Part shown: piece by piece, positions 17,056 to 26,392 of the stretch | How positions within the stretch are numbered: position 1 is the stretch's first letter | Layout: each line of letters begins with the position of its first letter | Source of the DNA: Candidatus Gastranaerophilales bacterium | GTDB lineage: Bacteria; Cyanobacteriota; Vampirovibrionia; Gastranaerophilales; Gastranaerophilaceae | Assembly (NCBI GenBank): GCA_944324435.1 | Contig: CALUWH010000008.1 | Span: 1-64,000 of the forward strand | Direction: 5' to 3' | Length of the DNA: 64,000 nucleotides | Translations under genes and position numbers: made by a program | The notes under the pieces: model-generated | The model's database searches: none | Seen by the model: only the letters and a program-made list of their open reading frames with translations | Told to the model about the DNA's origin: nothing

Positions 17056-17782
17056 TATACCAGAATCAATGAAAAAAGATTTCAGATACACATTCTGCCC
17101 GGGATGCGACCATGGGATTGCGATTCGCCTTGTGGCAGAGGTTATTGATGAGCTTGGAATAAGAGAAAATATAATTTCATCGACTTCTGTAGGATGTTCT
17201 GTATTTTTATATGACTTTCTTAATATAGATTGTGTTGAAGCTCCGCACGGCAGAGCGCTTGCATCCGCTACCGGAGTAAAAAGAGCAAGACCGGATAAGT
17301 TTGTGTTTACTTATTCCGGAGACGGTGATTTTGCCTCTATCGGGATTGCAGAATCTTTGCATTCGGCTCTTAGGGGCGAAAATATTTCCGCAATCTGTAT
17401 AAATAATACAACTTACGGTATGACAGGCGGCCAGCTTGGGCCTACAACTATGATGGGGCAGATTACGACTACCTCGCCGACCGGACGAAATAAGGAGTAT
17501 TTTGGATACCCGATAAAGATTGCGGAACATATTGCTTTATGCGACGGTACGGCTTATTCTGCACGTGTTGCACTGGATTCTGTGCCGCATATAAATCAGG
17601 CAAAACAGGCAATCAAAAAAGCTTTCCAAACTCAGCTTGAAGGTAAGGGGTTCGGGTTTGTTGAAATACTTTCATCCTGTCCTACAAACTGGCACATGAC
17701 ACCGGAACAAGCGCATGAAAGAGTCAGAAACGAGATGATAAAAGTATTTCCGCTTGGAGAGTTTAAAGGAGGAGACAAATAA
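17039..17782 (+). CDS. korB: 2-oxoacid:ferredoxin oxidoreductase, beta subunit
   Basis: The beta subunit holds thiamine diphosphate: FCPGCDHGIAIRL at the N-terminus, the GDGDFASIGIAE motif for the diphosphate and magnesium, and NNTTYGMTGGQLGPTT. The frame is open from a GTG at 17030, but GGGAGGTG at 17025-17032 is correctly spaced for the ATG at 17039, which I use. The stop overlaps korC as TAATG. Oxidative decarboxylation of a 2-oxoacid yields acyl-CoA and reduced ferredoxin. Confidence 0.92.
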   Translation: MQQVFSIPESMKKDFRYTFCPGCDHGIAIRLVAEVIDELGIRENIISSTSVGCSVFLYDFLNIDCVEAPHGRALASATGVKRARPDKFVFTYSGDGDFASIGIAESLHSALRGENISAICINNTTYGMTGGQLGPTTMMGQITTTSPTGRNKEYFGYPIKIAEHIALCDGTAYSARVALDSVPHINQAKQAIKKAFQTQLEGKGFGFVEILSSCPTNWHMTPEQAHERVRNEMIKVFPLGEFKGGDK

Positions 17783-18312
17783 TGGAAACTAATTTTATTT
17801 TTGCCGGATTTGGCGGTCAGGGAATCCTCCTTGCAGGAACCGTGCTTGCAAATGCTTTTATGATAGAAGGCAAAGACGTTACGTGGTATCCTTGCTATGG
17901 TGCTGAAATGCGCGGCGGTACAGTTAATTGTGAAGTTGTTGTATCTGATACTGAGGTAAGTTCAGTCCACAAACAAGACACGGATTACGCGATAGTTCTC
18001 AACCAGCAGTCTTTTGACCGTTTTGTAAAAAGAGTTAAAAAAGGCGGCACCATTGTTGCAAATTCTACTCTTGTCGCGGAGACAAGACCAAGGGCGGATA
18101 TTAATTATGTATTTGTGCCGATGACTAAACTTGCAAATGATTTAGGCACAAGCAAAGTTACAAATGTCGTATCGTTGGGCGTTTTGGCTTCTGCATGCCC
18201 TATAGTTAAAAAGGAATTTCTTGAAAAGGGTGTGGCAAAAGTTCTCGGTGAAAAGAAAAAAGAATTACTGCCATTGAATATTAAGGCATTAAACGCTTTA
18301 TGCGAAGTTTAA
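17782..18312 (+). CDS. korC: 2-oxoacid:ferredoxin oxidoreductase, gamma subunit
   Basis: The gamma subunit starts with the nucleotide-binding-like FAGFGGQGILLAG and contains YGAEMRGGTVNCEVVVSD, both diagnostic of the POR/KOR gamma family. At 176 residues it is a stand-alone subunit, completing the DABC set. Its start overlaps the korB stop by one base, with GGAGGAGAC as RBS. No terminator of convincing quality follows. Confidence 0.93.
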   Translation: METNFIFAGFGGQGILLAGTVLANAFMIEGKDVTWYPCYGAEMRGGTVNCEVVVSDTEVSSVHKQDTDYAIVLNQQSFDRFVKRVKKGGTIVANSTLVAETRPRADINYVFVPMTKLANDLGTSKVTNVVSLGVLASACPIVKKEFLEKGVAKVLGEKKKELLPLNIKALNALCEV

Positions 18313-18502
18313 GTTATAGAGACTAACGGAATTTTATCGTCCGATGTTATGGTATTATAGAGCAGGTTTGAATTCACCGTATATGCTTTATTAAAATTTG
18401 TAACAATTTTAATAAAAATCCAATAAAACTCGCATTTTTTTTTCTGTTTGTTTTTTTTAATAGTATGATTAAATAACAGACAAGGAAGTGAAGGTGTTGT
18501 GT

Positions 18503-20515
18503 ATGAAAAACATTAAGAGAAAAGTAACTGCAATAGTTTTAAGTACATTGTTTGCCGCAATGCAAGTTTCTTATGCCTCAATTGATACCGGCTTAGGTGT
18601 TGGTAACGGAGGTGCGGACATCAACAACGTAACCGGCGGATACCAAGGTATTGACGGGGTCGGAACCGGTAATGTTGATTTGAATTTTAATGGCAATGCT
18701 CACGTAAATTGGGATCATTTGAATATTAATAAAGGTGAATCTTTAAACTTTAACGCAGTTGACGGCGCTAATAATCTAACAATTTTGAATACTGTAAACC
18801 ACGGTATGTCAACAATCAGCGGCCAGATAAGCGCTAACAGCGGTATCGGGCAATTGATTATCGCAAACCCAAACGGTGTACTCTTTGACGGATGCCAGTT
18901 TACAACGGCTGGGGACTTAATGGTCACTACCCAAGATATGTCACAAATGAATGTTAATGATCTTTCTAATGCTAAATTTACTCAGATATATGACAACAAC
19001 GGAAACCTTATTGGAATTGATATAAAAAACGGTGCAACTTTTAATATCGGAGGTGAATACAACGTTCTTGCACCTTCGATTAATATAGCAAACTCAACAA
19101 TAAAAGCGGATTCCGTAAGACTTGTTACAGCAAACGGACAAGACTATCTGGCTCTGGGTGCTAAAGTTCCGACAGACAAACCTGTTGTAAGAATGGAAGC
19201 TGTTGACATCGATGGTGATGTATACATCCAAGCAGGCCCGGGCAAAGTTCATACCGTAAGCGGAGGAAAAATTACAGGGAATTTAAAAGTTGAATCCGAA
19301 GACAGAGTTGCATTAAACTATCACGATAACGGTCAGAAGCTCTCCGTCACCGGTGATGTAGACGTTACAGCGAACGGAGAATATTTATTTTTAAGAAATG
19401 CTGAAGTAGGCGGTAACCTCTCTATGACAAACGGAGGCGGCTTCCTTGATGTGGGGAATCTTACTGTTACAGGTGATGCAATCTTGAGAACAACAGACCT
19501 TTCTCAAGGCGCATACAGACACTTTGTTCACGTAATCGGTGATACAAATATTGGCGGTGATTTAACCATTGATTCTTTGAACAATATTCACATTGGCGGA
19601 TACGATTACGATGCTATCCAGCTTGCAGACGGAAGTCTTACCGTTGGAGGCGCAATTGATGCTTACGCAAACAATGGTACAATTGCAGTAACAATCGATA
19701 CAACCGCCGATACAATAAAATTGACTTCAGAACAGTTGAACATAATCACCGACGGCAAAGCTTTGTTAACAGCTAATGATTACCAATTCAAAGCTCACGG
19801 ATATATTGGTGGTCTCAGCACAACTGATGATTCAACAGTTGATGCACAAATTAGATATGTAATGGAAAAATATCAGCTTCTGGGTAATCCTAAAAGTCAT
19901 ACATATCTCAATATAGCCGGCGGAACCGTTTCAAATATTGAAACAAAAGCAACTGCTTATGTAGACTCAAAAGGCAATATGGATTTAACCGGCGCTAATG
20001 CAAATAATATTTACATCGGCTCTGATAAAGATATTACAATCTTAGGCGACGGAGTCCATGCCAACAATATTACAGTAGCTGGAAAAACTGACAACTTAAC
20101 GGTTGAAACCGCTGCAAACAGCAGAGACTATACTCTTAAATACACAAATATCCGTGATGCAAAAGAAATCACAATCGATAAGTCAACAGAAATTACTTAT
20201 GATATGGCAAACGGCGAAAACGGCTGGAACATCAGAGACCCAAGACCTGAAAATACAACATATCTTGTAGTAAAAGGTAACGGTGACAATCCAAACCCGG
20301 ATCCAGACCCAAATCCGGATCCAACACCTATTCCGGATGGGAATGAAAACACTAAAGTATTAAGAAGCTACGAAAACCAGTCTGTTAATATGTCTCAAGT
20401 TTATACTCCGGTAGCATACGCTGCGGACTTAGACGATGACCAAATTGACAGGGGTGTAAGAAAGAATGTAGATGGTTCTGTTACTGTAGTAAGAGCCTTC
20501 CCGATGGTTAACTAG
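18503..20515 (+). CDS. Haemagglutinin-domain secreted protein 1
   Basis: A signal peptide (residues 1-27, basic start, cleavage probably after VSYA) is followed by a two-partner-secretion-type haemagglutination activity domain: [38 protein letters not shown] and the NPNGVLFDG motif. A long beta-helix-like region leads to a short N/D-P linker (about residues 595-610) and a conserved tail [17 protein letters not shown]. The frame is open from a GTG at 18488, but AAGGTG places the start at ATG 18503. It is paralogous to the next gene. No TpsB transporter is in the window. Confidence 0.85.
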   Translation: MKNIKRKVTAIVLSTLFAAMQVSYASIDTGLGVGNGGADINNVTGGYQGIDGVGTGNVDLNFNGNAHVNWDHLNINKGESLNFNAVDGANNLTILNTVNHGMSTISGQISANSGIGQLIIANPNGVLFDGCQFTTAGDLMVTTQDMSQMNVNDLSNAKFTQIYDNNGNLIGIDIKNGATFNIGGEYNVLAPSINIANSTIKADSVRLVTANGQDYLALGAKVPTDKPVVRMEAVDIDGDVYIQAGPGKVHTVSGGKITGNLKVESEDRVALNYHDNGQKLSVTGDVDVTANGEYLFLRNAEVGGNLSMTNGGGFLDVGNLTVTGDAILRTTDLSQGAYRHFVHVIGDTNIGGDLTIDSLNNIHIGGYDYDAIQLADGSLTVGGAIDAYANNGTIAVTIDTTADTIKLTSEQLNIITDGKALLTANDYQFKAHGYIGGLSTTDDSTVDAQIRYVMEKYQLLGNPKSHTYLNIAGGTVSNIETKATAYVDSKGNMDLTGANANNIYIGSDKDITILGDGVHANNITVAGKTDNLTVETAANSRDYTLKYTNIRDAKEITIDKSTEITYDMANGENGWNIRDPRPENTTYLVVKGNGDNPNPDPDPNPDPTPIPDGNENTKVLRSYENQSVNMSQVYTPVAYAADLDDDQIDRGVRKNVDGSVTVVRAFPMVN

Positions 20516-20535
20516 AAACAAAAAATAAATTTTAT

Positions 20536-20566
20536 AAAAATCACCTGAATAATCAGGTGATTTTTT
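20536..20566 (+). terminator. Terminator between the two haemagglutinin genes
   Basis: An 8-bp stem TCACCTGA / TCAGGTGA with loop ATAA is extended by an A5 tract pairing with TTTTTT. It lies 21 bp after the first gene's stop, so the two paralogues are separate transcripts. Confidence 0.9.
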
Positions 20567-20651
20567 ATTGTTACATTGCTTTACATTTACGCAATTTTTT
20601 CAAAATAAAATCTTTTATATATATACAGGGATTATAAAAGAGGATTAATTT

Positions 20652-22763
20652 ATGAAAAATTTGACGAAAAAATTATCAGCATTAGCATTAACAGCGGTAT
20701 TTGCATCAATGCAATTGACATCATTTGCAGCAATTGATACCGGTTTAGGCGCAGGCAACGGTGGGGCAGTAATTAACAATGCAACAGGCGGATTCCAAGG
20801 AGCAACAGGAATCGGAACCGGCAACGTTGATTTGAACTTTAATGGCAGTGCTCACGTAAACTGGGATTCATTAAACGTTAACCGGGGTGAATCATTAAAC
20901 TTTAATGCTGTTAATGGTGCAAACGGATTGACAATTTTAAATACAGTAAATCACGGAATGTCAACAATTAGCGGTCAGATAAACGCAAACAGCGGTATCA
21001 GTCAGTTAATTATTTCCAACCCGAATGGTATGTTATTTGACGGCACACAATTTAGTGCAGCAGGTGACGTAATGTTAACAACTCAGCCAATGACAGCAAC
21101 ATTTATTGACGGAAGAATGGATGTTTCTAAGGTTGCAACAACAAATCCTGTAGGTGTAATCACTATTCAGGATTCAGATTTCAGCGTTGGCGGTGAATTT
21201 AATATCTTAGCACCTTCTATCAATGTAGTAGCAAGTGCAATTAATACTACCAACGGTTTAAAATTAATCACAGCAAACGGTCAGGATTACTTGTCAGCAG
21301 GAAATGTTGATGTACAAGACGCAGTAAGACTTGAAGCAGTTGAAATTGACGGAGACGTTTACATTATAGCAGATAAAGGTATCGTTAAGACTGTAGGCGG
21401 CGGTACAATCAACGGTAACTTAAACATCCAATCAAATGACAGCGTTGCATTAAACTACGTAGCAAACGGCAAGGCTCTTCATATTAAAGGTGATGCCGAT
21501 GTTAAAGGCAACGGAGTTATGATGTATGCAAGAAATACTCAAGTTGACGGTAATTTATCAATGGAAAACGGCGGAGGCTTCCTGGAAGTCGGCAACGTTC
21601 ATGTCGGCAAAGATATGAATCTTAAAACCACTAAAGTTTCTGAAAACCCTCAAGGATACAAACACTTTGTACACGTAATCGGTAATACAAAGGTTGGTGG
21701 AAACTTAAATATCGATTCAGTTAACAACATTCACATCGGTAACTATAACTATGAAGAAGGAGTTCTTCTCGACGGAAGTTTAACTGTAGCCGGTGCAATC
21801 AATGCTGTTGCACACGATGGACACATTGGTGTTACAATTGATACAAGCGCTGATACAATCAGTTTGAAATCAGATAATCTTAACATTTTGACTGACGGCA
21901 AGGCTGTATTAAGCGCCAATGAATACAAATTCTCATCAAAAGGATACATCGGCGGTATAAGCGATACTTCTAAATTTATTAACTCAATGGAAGATTATAC
22001 ATTCTATCCGGCAGATGCACCTTCATACCTTAATATAGCAGGCGGTATCGTTTCTCAAATAGAGACAGAAGGCAAGGCATATATCGCATCTTATGGCGAT
22101 ATGAATGTAACCGGAGTTAATGCAAACGATGTTTACTTAACAGCTTACGGCAAAAATATAACAATACTTGGTGACTCAATTCACGCAAACGTAATCAATG
22201 TGGGCGGCGAAACAGACAAATTAAGAGTTGCATTCGATGGCAGAGACTATACTCTTAAATATACAAACATTAGAGATGCACAAGAAGTTACAATCAATGG
22301 AACAGATAAAATTACTTATGAATTAACAAACGGTGAAAACGGATATAACATCAGAGACCCGAGACCGGAAAATACAACCTACCTTGTAGGTCCGGACAAA
22401 CCGGTTGAACCAAATCCGGAACCGGAACCAGAACCAGAACCGGAACCAAATCCGGAACCAAATCCGGAACCGGAACCAGAACCGGAACCGGAACCGGAAC
22501 CAGAACCGGAACCAAATCCGGAACCGGAACCGGAACCAGAACCAGAACCGGAACCGAATCCAGATCCAACCCCTGAATTACCGGATGGCAACGAAAACGT
22601 TAAAGTCTTAGACAGCTACCAAGATCAATCAATCAATCTGGCTCAAGTATACACACCGGTAGCATACGCAGCAGACTTAGATGATGACCAAATCGACAAA
22701 GGTGTTCGTAAGAACGTAGACGGATCAGTAACAGTCGTAAGAGCATATCCGATGGGTAAATAA
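20652..22763 (+). CDS. Haemagglutinin-domain secreted protein 2, with EP-repeat linker
   Basis: This is a close paralogue of the preceding gene: signal peptide (residues 1-26, cleavage after SFA), [46 protein letters not shown] and a beta-helix-like repeat body. The linker is expanded into a run of Pro-Glu/Asn dipeptides (about residues 585-640, DNA 22405-22570), encoded by a GAACCG-type hexamer repeat liable to slippage. The C-terminal module [18 protein letters not shown] is nearly identical to that of paralogue 1, indicating a shared anchoring or sorting function (inference). Confidence 0.87.
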   Translation: MKNLTKKLSALALTAVFASMQLTSFAAIDTGLGAGNGGAVINNATGGFQGATGIGTGNVDLNFNGSAHVNWDSLNVNRGESLNFNAVNGANGLTILNTVNHGMSTISGQINANSGISQLIISNPNGMLFDGTQFSAAGDVMLTTQPMTATFIDGRMDVSKVATTNPVGVITIQDSDFSVGGEFNILAPSINVVASAINTTNGLKLITANGQDYLSAGNVDVQDAVRLEAVEIDGDVYIIADKGIVKTVGGGTINGNLNIQSNDSVALNYVANGKALHIKGDADVKGNGVMMYARNTQVDGNLSMENGGGFLEVGNVHVGKDMNLKTTKVSENPQGYKHFVHVIGNTKVGGNLNIDSVNNIHIGNYNYEEGVLLDGSLTVAGAINAVAHDGHIGVTIDTSADTISLKSDNLNILTDGKAVLSANEYKFSSKGYIGGISDTSKFINSMEDYTFYPADAPSYLNIAGGIVSQIETEGKAYIASYGDMNVTGVNANDVYLTAYGKNITILGDSIHANVINVGGETDKLRVAFDGRDYTLKYTNIRDAQEVTINGTDKITYELTNGENGYNIRDPRPENTTYLVGPDKPVEPNPEPEPEPEPEPNPEPNPEPEPEPEPEPEPEPEPNPEPEPEPEPEPEPNPDPTPELPDGNENVKVLDSYQDQSINLAQVYTPVAYAADLDDDQIDKGVRKNVDGSVTVVRAYPMGK
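22405..22570 (+). repeat. GAACCG-type hexamer repeat in coding DNA
   Basis: About 27 degenerate units of six bases encode Glu-Pro and Asn-Pro dipeptides. The number of units could vary by slippage in steps of two residues without breaking the frame, changing linker length between the adhesin body and its C-terminal module. Confidence 0.85.
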
Positions 22764-22775
22764 ATAAGATAAAAG

Positions 22776-22816
22776 ATATAACAGAGGGCTGACGTTTAGT
22801 CAGTCCTTTGTTATAT
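22776..22816. terminator. Hairpin between convergent genes
   Basis: An 18-bp stem with two G-U pairs and loop GTTTA lies between the second haemagglutinin gene and obg. The T-run is poor on the plus strand and moderate on the minus strand (CTTTTATCTTATT), so it may serve both directions. Confidence 0.6.
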
Positions 22817-22874
22817 ACCTGTTTTGATTTCAATGATATACACAATAATCTCAAATAAATTTCAGGGTCTGCGC

Positions 22875-24161
22875 TTATCCGCCCCAGACTTCGTCATCAT
22901 AGTACCCCAACTCCAGATGTCCTATAATTACGGTATCACCATTTTTAAGCCCATGTTTATGAAGCTCATCAAAAACGCCCATACCTTTCATAATGTTCTG
23001 AAGCCTTACAACCTGTTCGGTATTTCTTGCATCTGTTACTTTAGCAAGACGGTTAATTTTTCCGCCAGAGACAATATAAGCATCTTTTGCGGCTTTTATA
23101 ATCTCAAAAGAGCTGTCGTCATTGTCATAAGCTCCTGTATCTTCTTCTATATCCAAATCAAATACAGGTTTCGGGATTTCATCAACCTTTTGTGATACAA
23201 AGTGCAATAACTCATTTACACCCTGCTTTGTTACGGCAGAAATCGGGAATATGTCGGGCGCTAACGGAGAAAATTCTTCTATATACTTATCTAAATCCTC
23301 CCCGGAGATTGAATCTATCTTATTAAGCACCAGAATTTGATATAAATTTCCAAGAGCTTCCGAATGCTTCTTGAGTTCATTATTAATAATTTTATAATTC
23401 TCAACAGGATTTTGAGCCGTCAAGTCCACAATATGAATAAGGAATCTGCATCTTTCAACGTGGCGCAGGAATTCGTGTCCCAAGCCGATTCCTTCGCTTG
23501 CACCTTCAATAAGCCCAGGAATATCAGCTATTACATAAGATCCTTCATCATCTTTTTTTACAACGCCGAGATGCGGCACCAGAGTTGTAAACGGATAATC
23601 TGCAATTTTGGGTTTTGCAGAACTTACGGCGCTTATAAAGGTTGATTTTCCTGCATTTGGCATACCCAAAAGTCCTACATCAGCAATTAGTTTAAGTTCT
23701 AATTCAAGAACACGCTCAATTCCGGGCTCACCAGGTTCGCAGAACTGCGGAGCCCTTTTTTGTGCTGTTGCAAACCTTGCATTACCTCGTCCGCCGCGTC
23801 CGCCTTTTGCTATAAGGACAGTTTGCTCATTCTCTGTTAAATCAGCAATTATGTTTCCTGTTTTTGTATCTCTGACAATTGTTCCTACAGGAACTTTTAT
23901 ATACAAATCTTTTGCACACGCTCCGTGCATACCTTTGATTCCGCCATTTTCTCCGGCAGGAGCTTTAAAAACAGATTTAAATCTAAAATCCAAAAGAGTA
24001 GACATATTTTCATCAGCTACAAAAAATATATCTCCTCCTCGTCCGCCGTCACCGCCGGCAGGACCGCCTTTGTCTACATATTTTTCACGTCTCCAGGCAA
24101 CCATACCGTTTCCGCCATGGCCTGAGATTACCCTAATCTTTGCTTTATCTAAAAATTTCAT
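22875..24161 (-). CDS. obg: GTPase Obg
   Basis: Obg is a ribosome-associated GTPase acting in 50S assembly and stress control. The glycine-rich Obg fold at the N-terminus (KIRVISGHGGNGMVAWRRE and GGPAGGDGGRGGD) is followed by the G domain with GMPNAGKSTF, DIPGLIEGAS and NKID, and a C-terminal OCT domain (about residues 345-425). The length of 428 residues is standard for the three-domain form. An AGG-type weak RBS precedes the ATG. It is not next to rplU-rpmA here. Confidence 0.97.
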   Translation of the reverse strand: MKFLDKAKIRVISGHGGNGMVAWRREKYVDKGGPAGGDGGRGGDIFFVADENMSTLLDFRFKSVFKAPAGENGGIKGMHGACAKDLYIKVPVGTIVRDTKTGNIIADLTENEQTVLIAKGGRGGRGNARFATAQKRAPQFCEPGEPGIERVLELELKLIADVGLLGMPNAGKSTFISAVSSAKPKIADYPFTTLVPHLGVVKKDDEGSYVIADIPGLIEGASEGIGLGHEFLRHVERCRFLIHIVDLTAQNPVENYKIINNELKKHSEALGNLYQILVLNKIDSISGEDLDKYIEEFSPLAPDIFPISAVTKQGVNELLHFVSQKVDEIPKPVFDLDIEEDTGAYDNDDSSFEIIKAAKDAYIVSGGKINRLAKVTDARNTEQVVRLQNIMKGMGVFDELHKHGLKNGDTVIIGHLELGYYDDEVWGG

Positions 24162-24235
24162 AATATTACCTATAATTTCTAAGTAAACATAATGGTACTA
24201 TGAACAAGATAAAAAAGTAAGTAGATATAAAGAAA

Positions 24236-24446
24236 CTGACCGGAATTAATCCGGCCGTCTGCTATGTTTGAGAACTTTGCTCTGTTAGGGAATACACGGA
24301 AATTGTTAACAACAAGCAAGATAAATCAAGGCATACACCGTGAACGTGGTGCGTAAGCACCCATAGTGAGCGTAAGAGTACCGGCTTGCCGGTCAAGCCT
24401 TGAAGGCCAAACGTAAAATTAGCTCTATGCCCTTACGGGCATAGAA
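24236..24446 (+). ncRNA. Candidate structured non-coding RNA
   Basis: Four GC-rich stems stand out from AT-rich surroundings: CCGGA/TCCGG (24240-24254), GGTGC-GTAA-GCACC with a GNRA-type loop (24348-24361), ACCGGC-TT-GCCGGT (24380-24393) and CTATGCCC-TTAC-GGGCATAG (24425-24444). The second and third are enclosed by a 7-bp closing helix TCAAGGC (24326-24332) / GCCTTGA (24397-24403), giving a multibranch fold. I cannot match it to tmRNA, RNase P, SRP or a known riboswitch. Strand is assumed. Confidence 0.4.
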
Positions 24447-24480
24447 AATGCTTGCGTGTTTTCTCTTTCTTTTGAGGCTT

Positions 24481-24520
24481 TTCTTTCTCTTTTAAATCGC
24501 AAAAAAAGAGAAAGAAAAGT
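24481..24520. repeat. Purine/pyrimidine inverted repeat
   Basis: A perfect 15-bp inverted repeat, TTTTCTTTCTCTTTT and its complement, has a 10-base spacer. One arm is all pyrimidine and the other all purine. It lacks a clean U-run on the plus strand, so its role as a terminator is doubtful. Confidence 0.7.
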
Positions 24521-24551
24521 CAAAATAAATTTTATATTTTTTTGTTTGTAT

Positions 24552-24557
24552 TAAACT
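24552..24557 (+). promoter_or_regulatory. -10 hexamer of a predicted leaderless transcript (tsaD)
   Basis: TAAACT (TAnnnT) ends 6 nt before the ATG at 24564, with no RBS between. Confidence 0.4.
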
Positions 24558-24563
24558 TAAATA

Positions 24564-25592
24564 ATGAACAAAATTAAAAATACATTATTCAGTAACAAAC
24601 CTGTAACATTTGATGAAAATTCGCTTATTATGGCTATAGAATCAAGCTGTGATGAAACGGCCTGTGCTGTTGTAAAAGGGGGACGCGAAGTTCTTGCAAA
24701 TGTTGTAGCGTCTCAAATAAAGATTCACGAAGAATACGGCGGCGTAATTCCTGAGATTGCAGCAAGAGAACATCTGCAAGCTATTAATGTTGTAATTGAT
24801 GAGACATTTAAGCAGGCCGGTCTAAAAGGCGATGATATTACGGCTTTTGCAGGAACCGTAGGTCCCGGGCTTGTAGGATGCCTGCTTGTCGGATTGAATG
24901 CTGCAAAGACTTTAGCCTTAGCTTATGACAAGCCTTTTATCGGGGTAAACCATCTTAATGCACACCTTGCCGCTAATTTTATTGACACGGATTTAAAACC
25001 GCCTTTTATTGCGCTATTAGTAAGCGGAGGGCATACACAAATTATAAAAGTTGATTCGTATGCAAATATGGAGATTATAGGAGAAACAATAGACGACGCT
25101 GTAGGTGAAGCATACGATAAAGTAGCAAGGCTCATCGGACTTCCATACCCGGGAGGGCCAAAGCTTGATAAACTTGCGCAAATCGGCAACCCACATGCAT
25201 TTAAGCTTCCGGAAGCTAAAGTAAGCGGATATGATTTCAGCTTTAGCGGCTTAAAAACTGCGGTATTGCGTCTTGTAAAATCTTTTGACGGACAGGAAAT
25301 GCCTGTTAATGATATTTGTGCAAGTTTCCAGGAATGCGTGTCGGCAACTTTATTCAAAAAAGTAAAAAAAGCGCTGGAAGAAAATAATTATAAACAGGTA
25401 GTGCTCGCTGGAGGCGTTGCCGCTAATTCGGAAATCAGAAAGAAAATATTCAGCCTAAAAGATGAAGGATACGAAGTTTTTGCGCCTATCATGAAATATT
25501 GCACGGACAATGCTTCTATGGTAGCCTCATCAGCCTTCTTCTTCGACAACACTTTTGATAACATTGATGTAGAAGTATTTTCAAGAGCTTAA
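24564..25592 (+). CDS. tsaD: tRNA N6-adenosine threonylcarbamoyltransferase TsaD
   Basis: TsaD transfers the threonylcarbamoyl group to A37 of ANN-decoding tRNAs. The ASKHA-fold signatures are intact: AIESSCDETACAVV, the metal-binding HxxxH in VNHLNAHLAA, VSGGHTQ and GGVAANSEIR. The conserved core begins near residue 23, so the protein carries about 20 extra N-terminal residues, or the true start is the internal ATG at 24630; neither start has an RBS. The stop overlaps murI tail-to-tail by 4 bp. Confidence 0.95.
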   Translation: MNKIKNTLFSNKPVTFDENSLIMAIESSCDETACAVVKGGREVLANVVASQIKIHEEYGGVIPEIAAREHLQAINVVIDETFKQAGLKGDDITAFAGTVGPGLVGCLLVGLNAAKTLALAYDKPFIGVNHLNAHLAANFIDTDLKPPFIALLVSGGHTQIIKVDSYANMEIIGETIDDAVGEAYDKVARLIGLPYPGGPKLDKLAQIGNPHAFKLPEAKVSGYDFSFSGLKTAVLRLVKSFDGQEMPVNDICASFQECVSATLFKKVKKALEENNYKQVVLAGGVAANSEIRKKIFSLKDEGYEVFAPIMKYCTDNASMVASSAFFFDNTFDNIDVEVFSRA

Positions 25593-26392
25593 AAATCGAG
25601 GGCTATTACTTTGGGAAGCGATTTTACATCATAGAAAATTTTTGAATGTTTTACAAAATTTTCAGGATTTGCGCTTACAAAAATTTCTTCGGCCCCGGAA
25701 ACATTCTTTGTATTCAAAAGCTCCAGGGAAGCTAAGTCATCCTTTATGAAGTTAACAAAAATTTCTGCCGGATCTATAAAAAGATCCTCCGGCGCGTAAA
25801 GTCTTAATTGTTCCATAAGATAAGGATAATGTGTACAACCCAAGATAATTTTATCCGGCCTAAATTTAAGCATTTCTTCAATATGTGTTTTGACTTCGTC
25901 TCCCGGCTCTCTTAGCCCCTCGACAATATCAACCCAAGTCGGACAGGCAATCTCTTTTACTTCCAATAATGGGTTATATTTATGCAGCTCTTTTGTATAT
26001 GCGCCTGACGCAACAGTGGCAGCCGTTGCGAAAACTCCGATTTTTTCTGCACCTAAAGACGCAATTACTCTGGAGCAAGACTGAATTATAGGATAAATCT
26101 TAAACTTATATTCATCTTTTATAACATCATAAGCCTGTGCTGATGATGTATTGCACGCAATTACAACAGCTTTAACATCTTTTGATTGAAAAAAATCCAA
26201 TATTTCGCGAGCAAATCCGACAAGCTCTTCTTTTGATTTGCTGCCGTAAGGAAGGTGTTTCAAGTCTCCAAAGTAGAGCGTATTTTCATTTGGCAGAATA
26301 CTTCTGAACTTTGAATAAACGGAAAGTCCTCCGACTCCTGAATCAAAGAATCCAATCGGCTTGTTATTTAGAATTTTCTTTAATGTACTCAA
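25589..26392 (-). CDS. murI: Glutamate racemase
   Basis: Glutamate racemase supplies D-glutamate for peptidoglycan. The two catalytic cysteines are in ACNTSSA and GCTHYPYL, and the N-terminal GFFDSGVGGLSV motif is intact. The length of 267 residues is normal. The start overlaps the end of amiC by 29 nt on the same strand, so the two cell-wall genes form an operon (amiC-murI). Confidence 0.96.
   Translation of the reverse strand: MSTLKKILNNKPIGFFDSGVGGLSVYSKFRSILPNENTLYFGDLKHLPYGSKSKEELVGFAREILDFFQSKDVKAVVIACNTSSAQAYDVIKDEYKFKIYPIIQSCSRVIASLGAEKIGVFATAATVASGAYTKELHKYNPLLEVKEIACPTWVDIVEGLREPGDEVKTHIEEMLKFRPDKIILGCTHYPYLMEQLRLYAPEDLFIDPAEIFVNFIKDDLASLELLNTKNVSGAEEIFVSANPENFVKHSKIFYDVKSLPKVIALDF

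Larger units (their letters stand above)
24162..24563. other. 402-bp gene-free interval with structured DNA
   Basis: The interval separates divergent obg and tsaD. No frame with a start and RBS is seen. It contains a cluster of GC-rich hairpins (24236-24446), a long purine/pyrimidine hairpin (24481-24520), and the tsaD -10 box at 24552-24557. Confidence 0.8.

Noticed and set aside
22351-22611. Other-frame open reads across the adhesin repeat (SGSGSG and NQNRNR types)
   Set aside because: They are by-products of the GAACCG hexamer repeat in the real gene; no RBS and pure repeat composition.
23608-24186. 192-codon plus-strand frame opposite obg
   Set aside because: It is a proline-rich shadow of the glycine-rich Obg fold on the other strand, without RBS.
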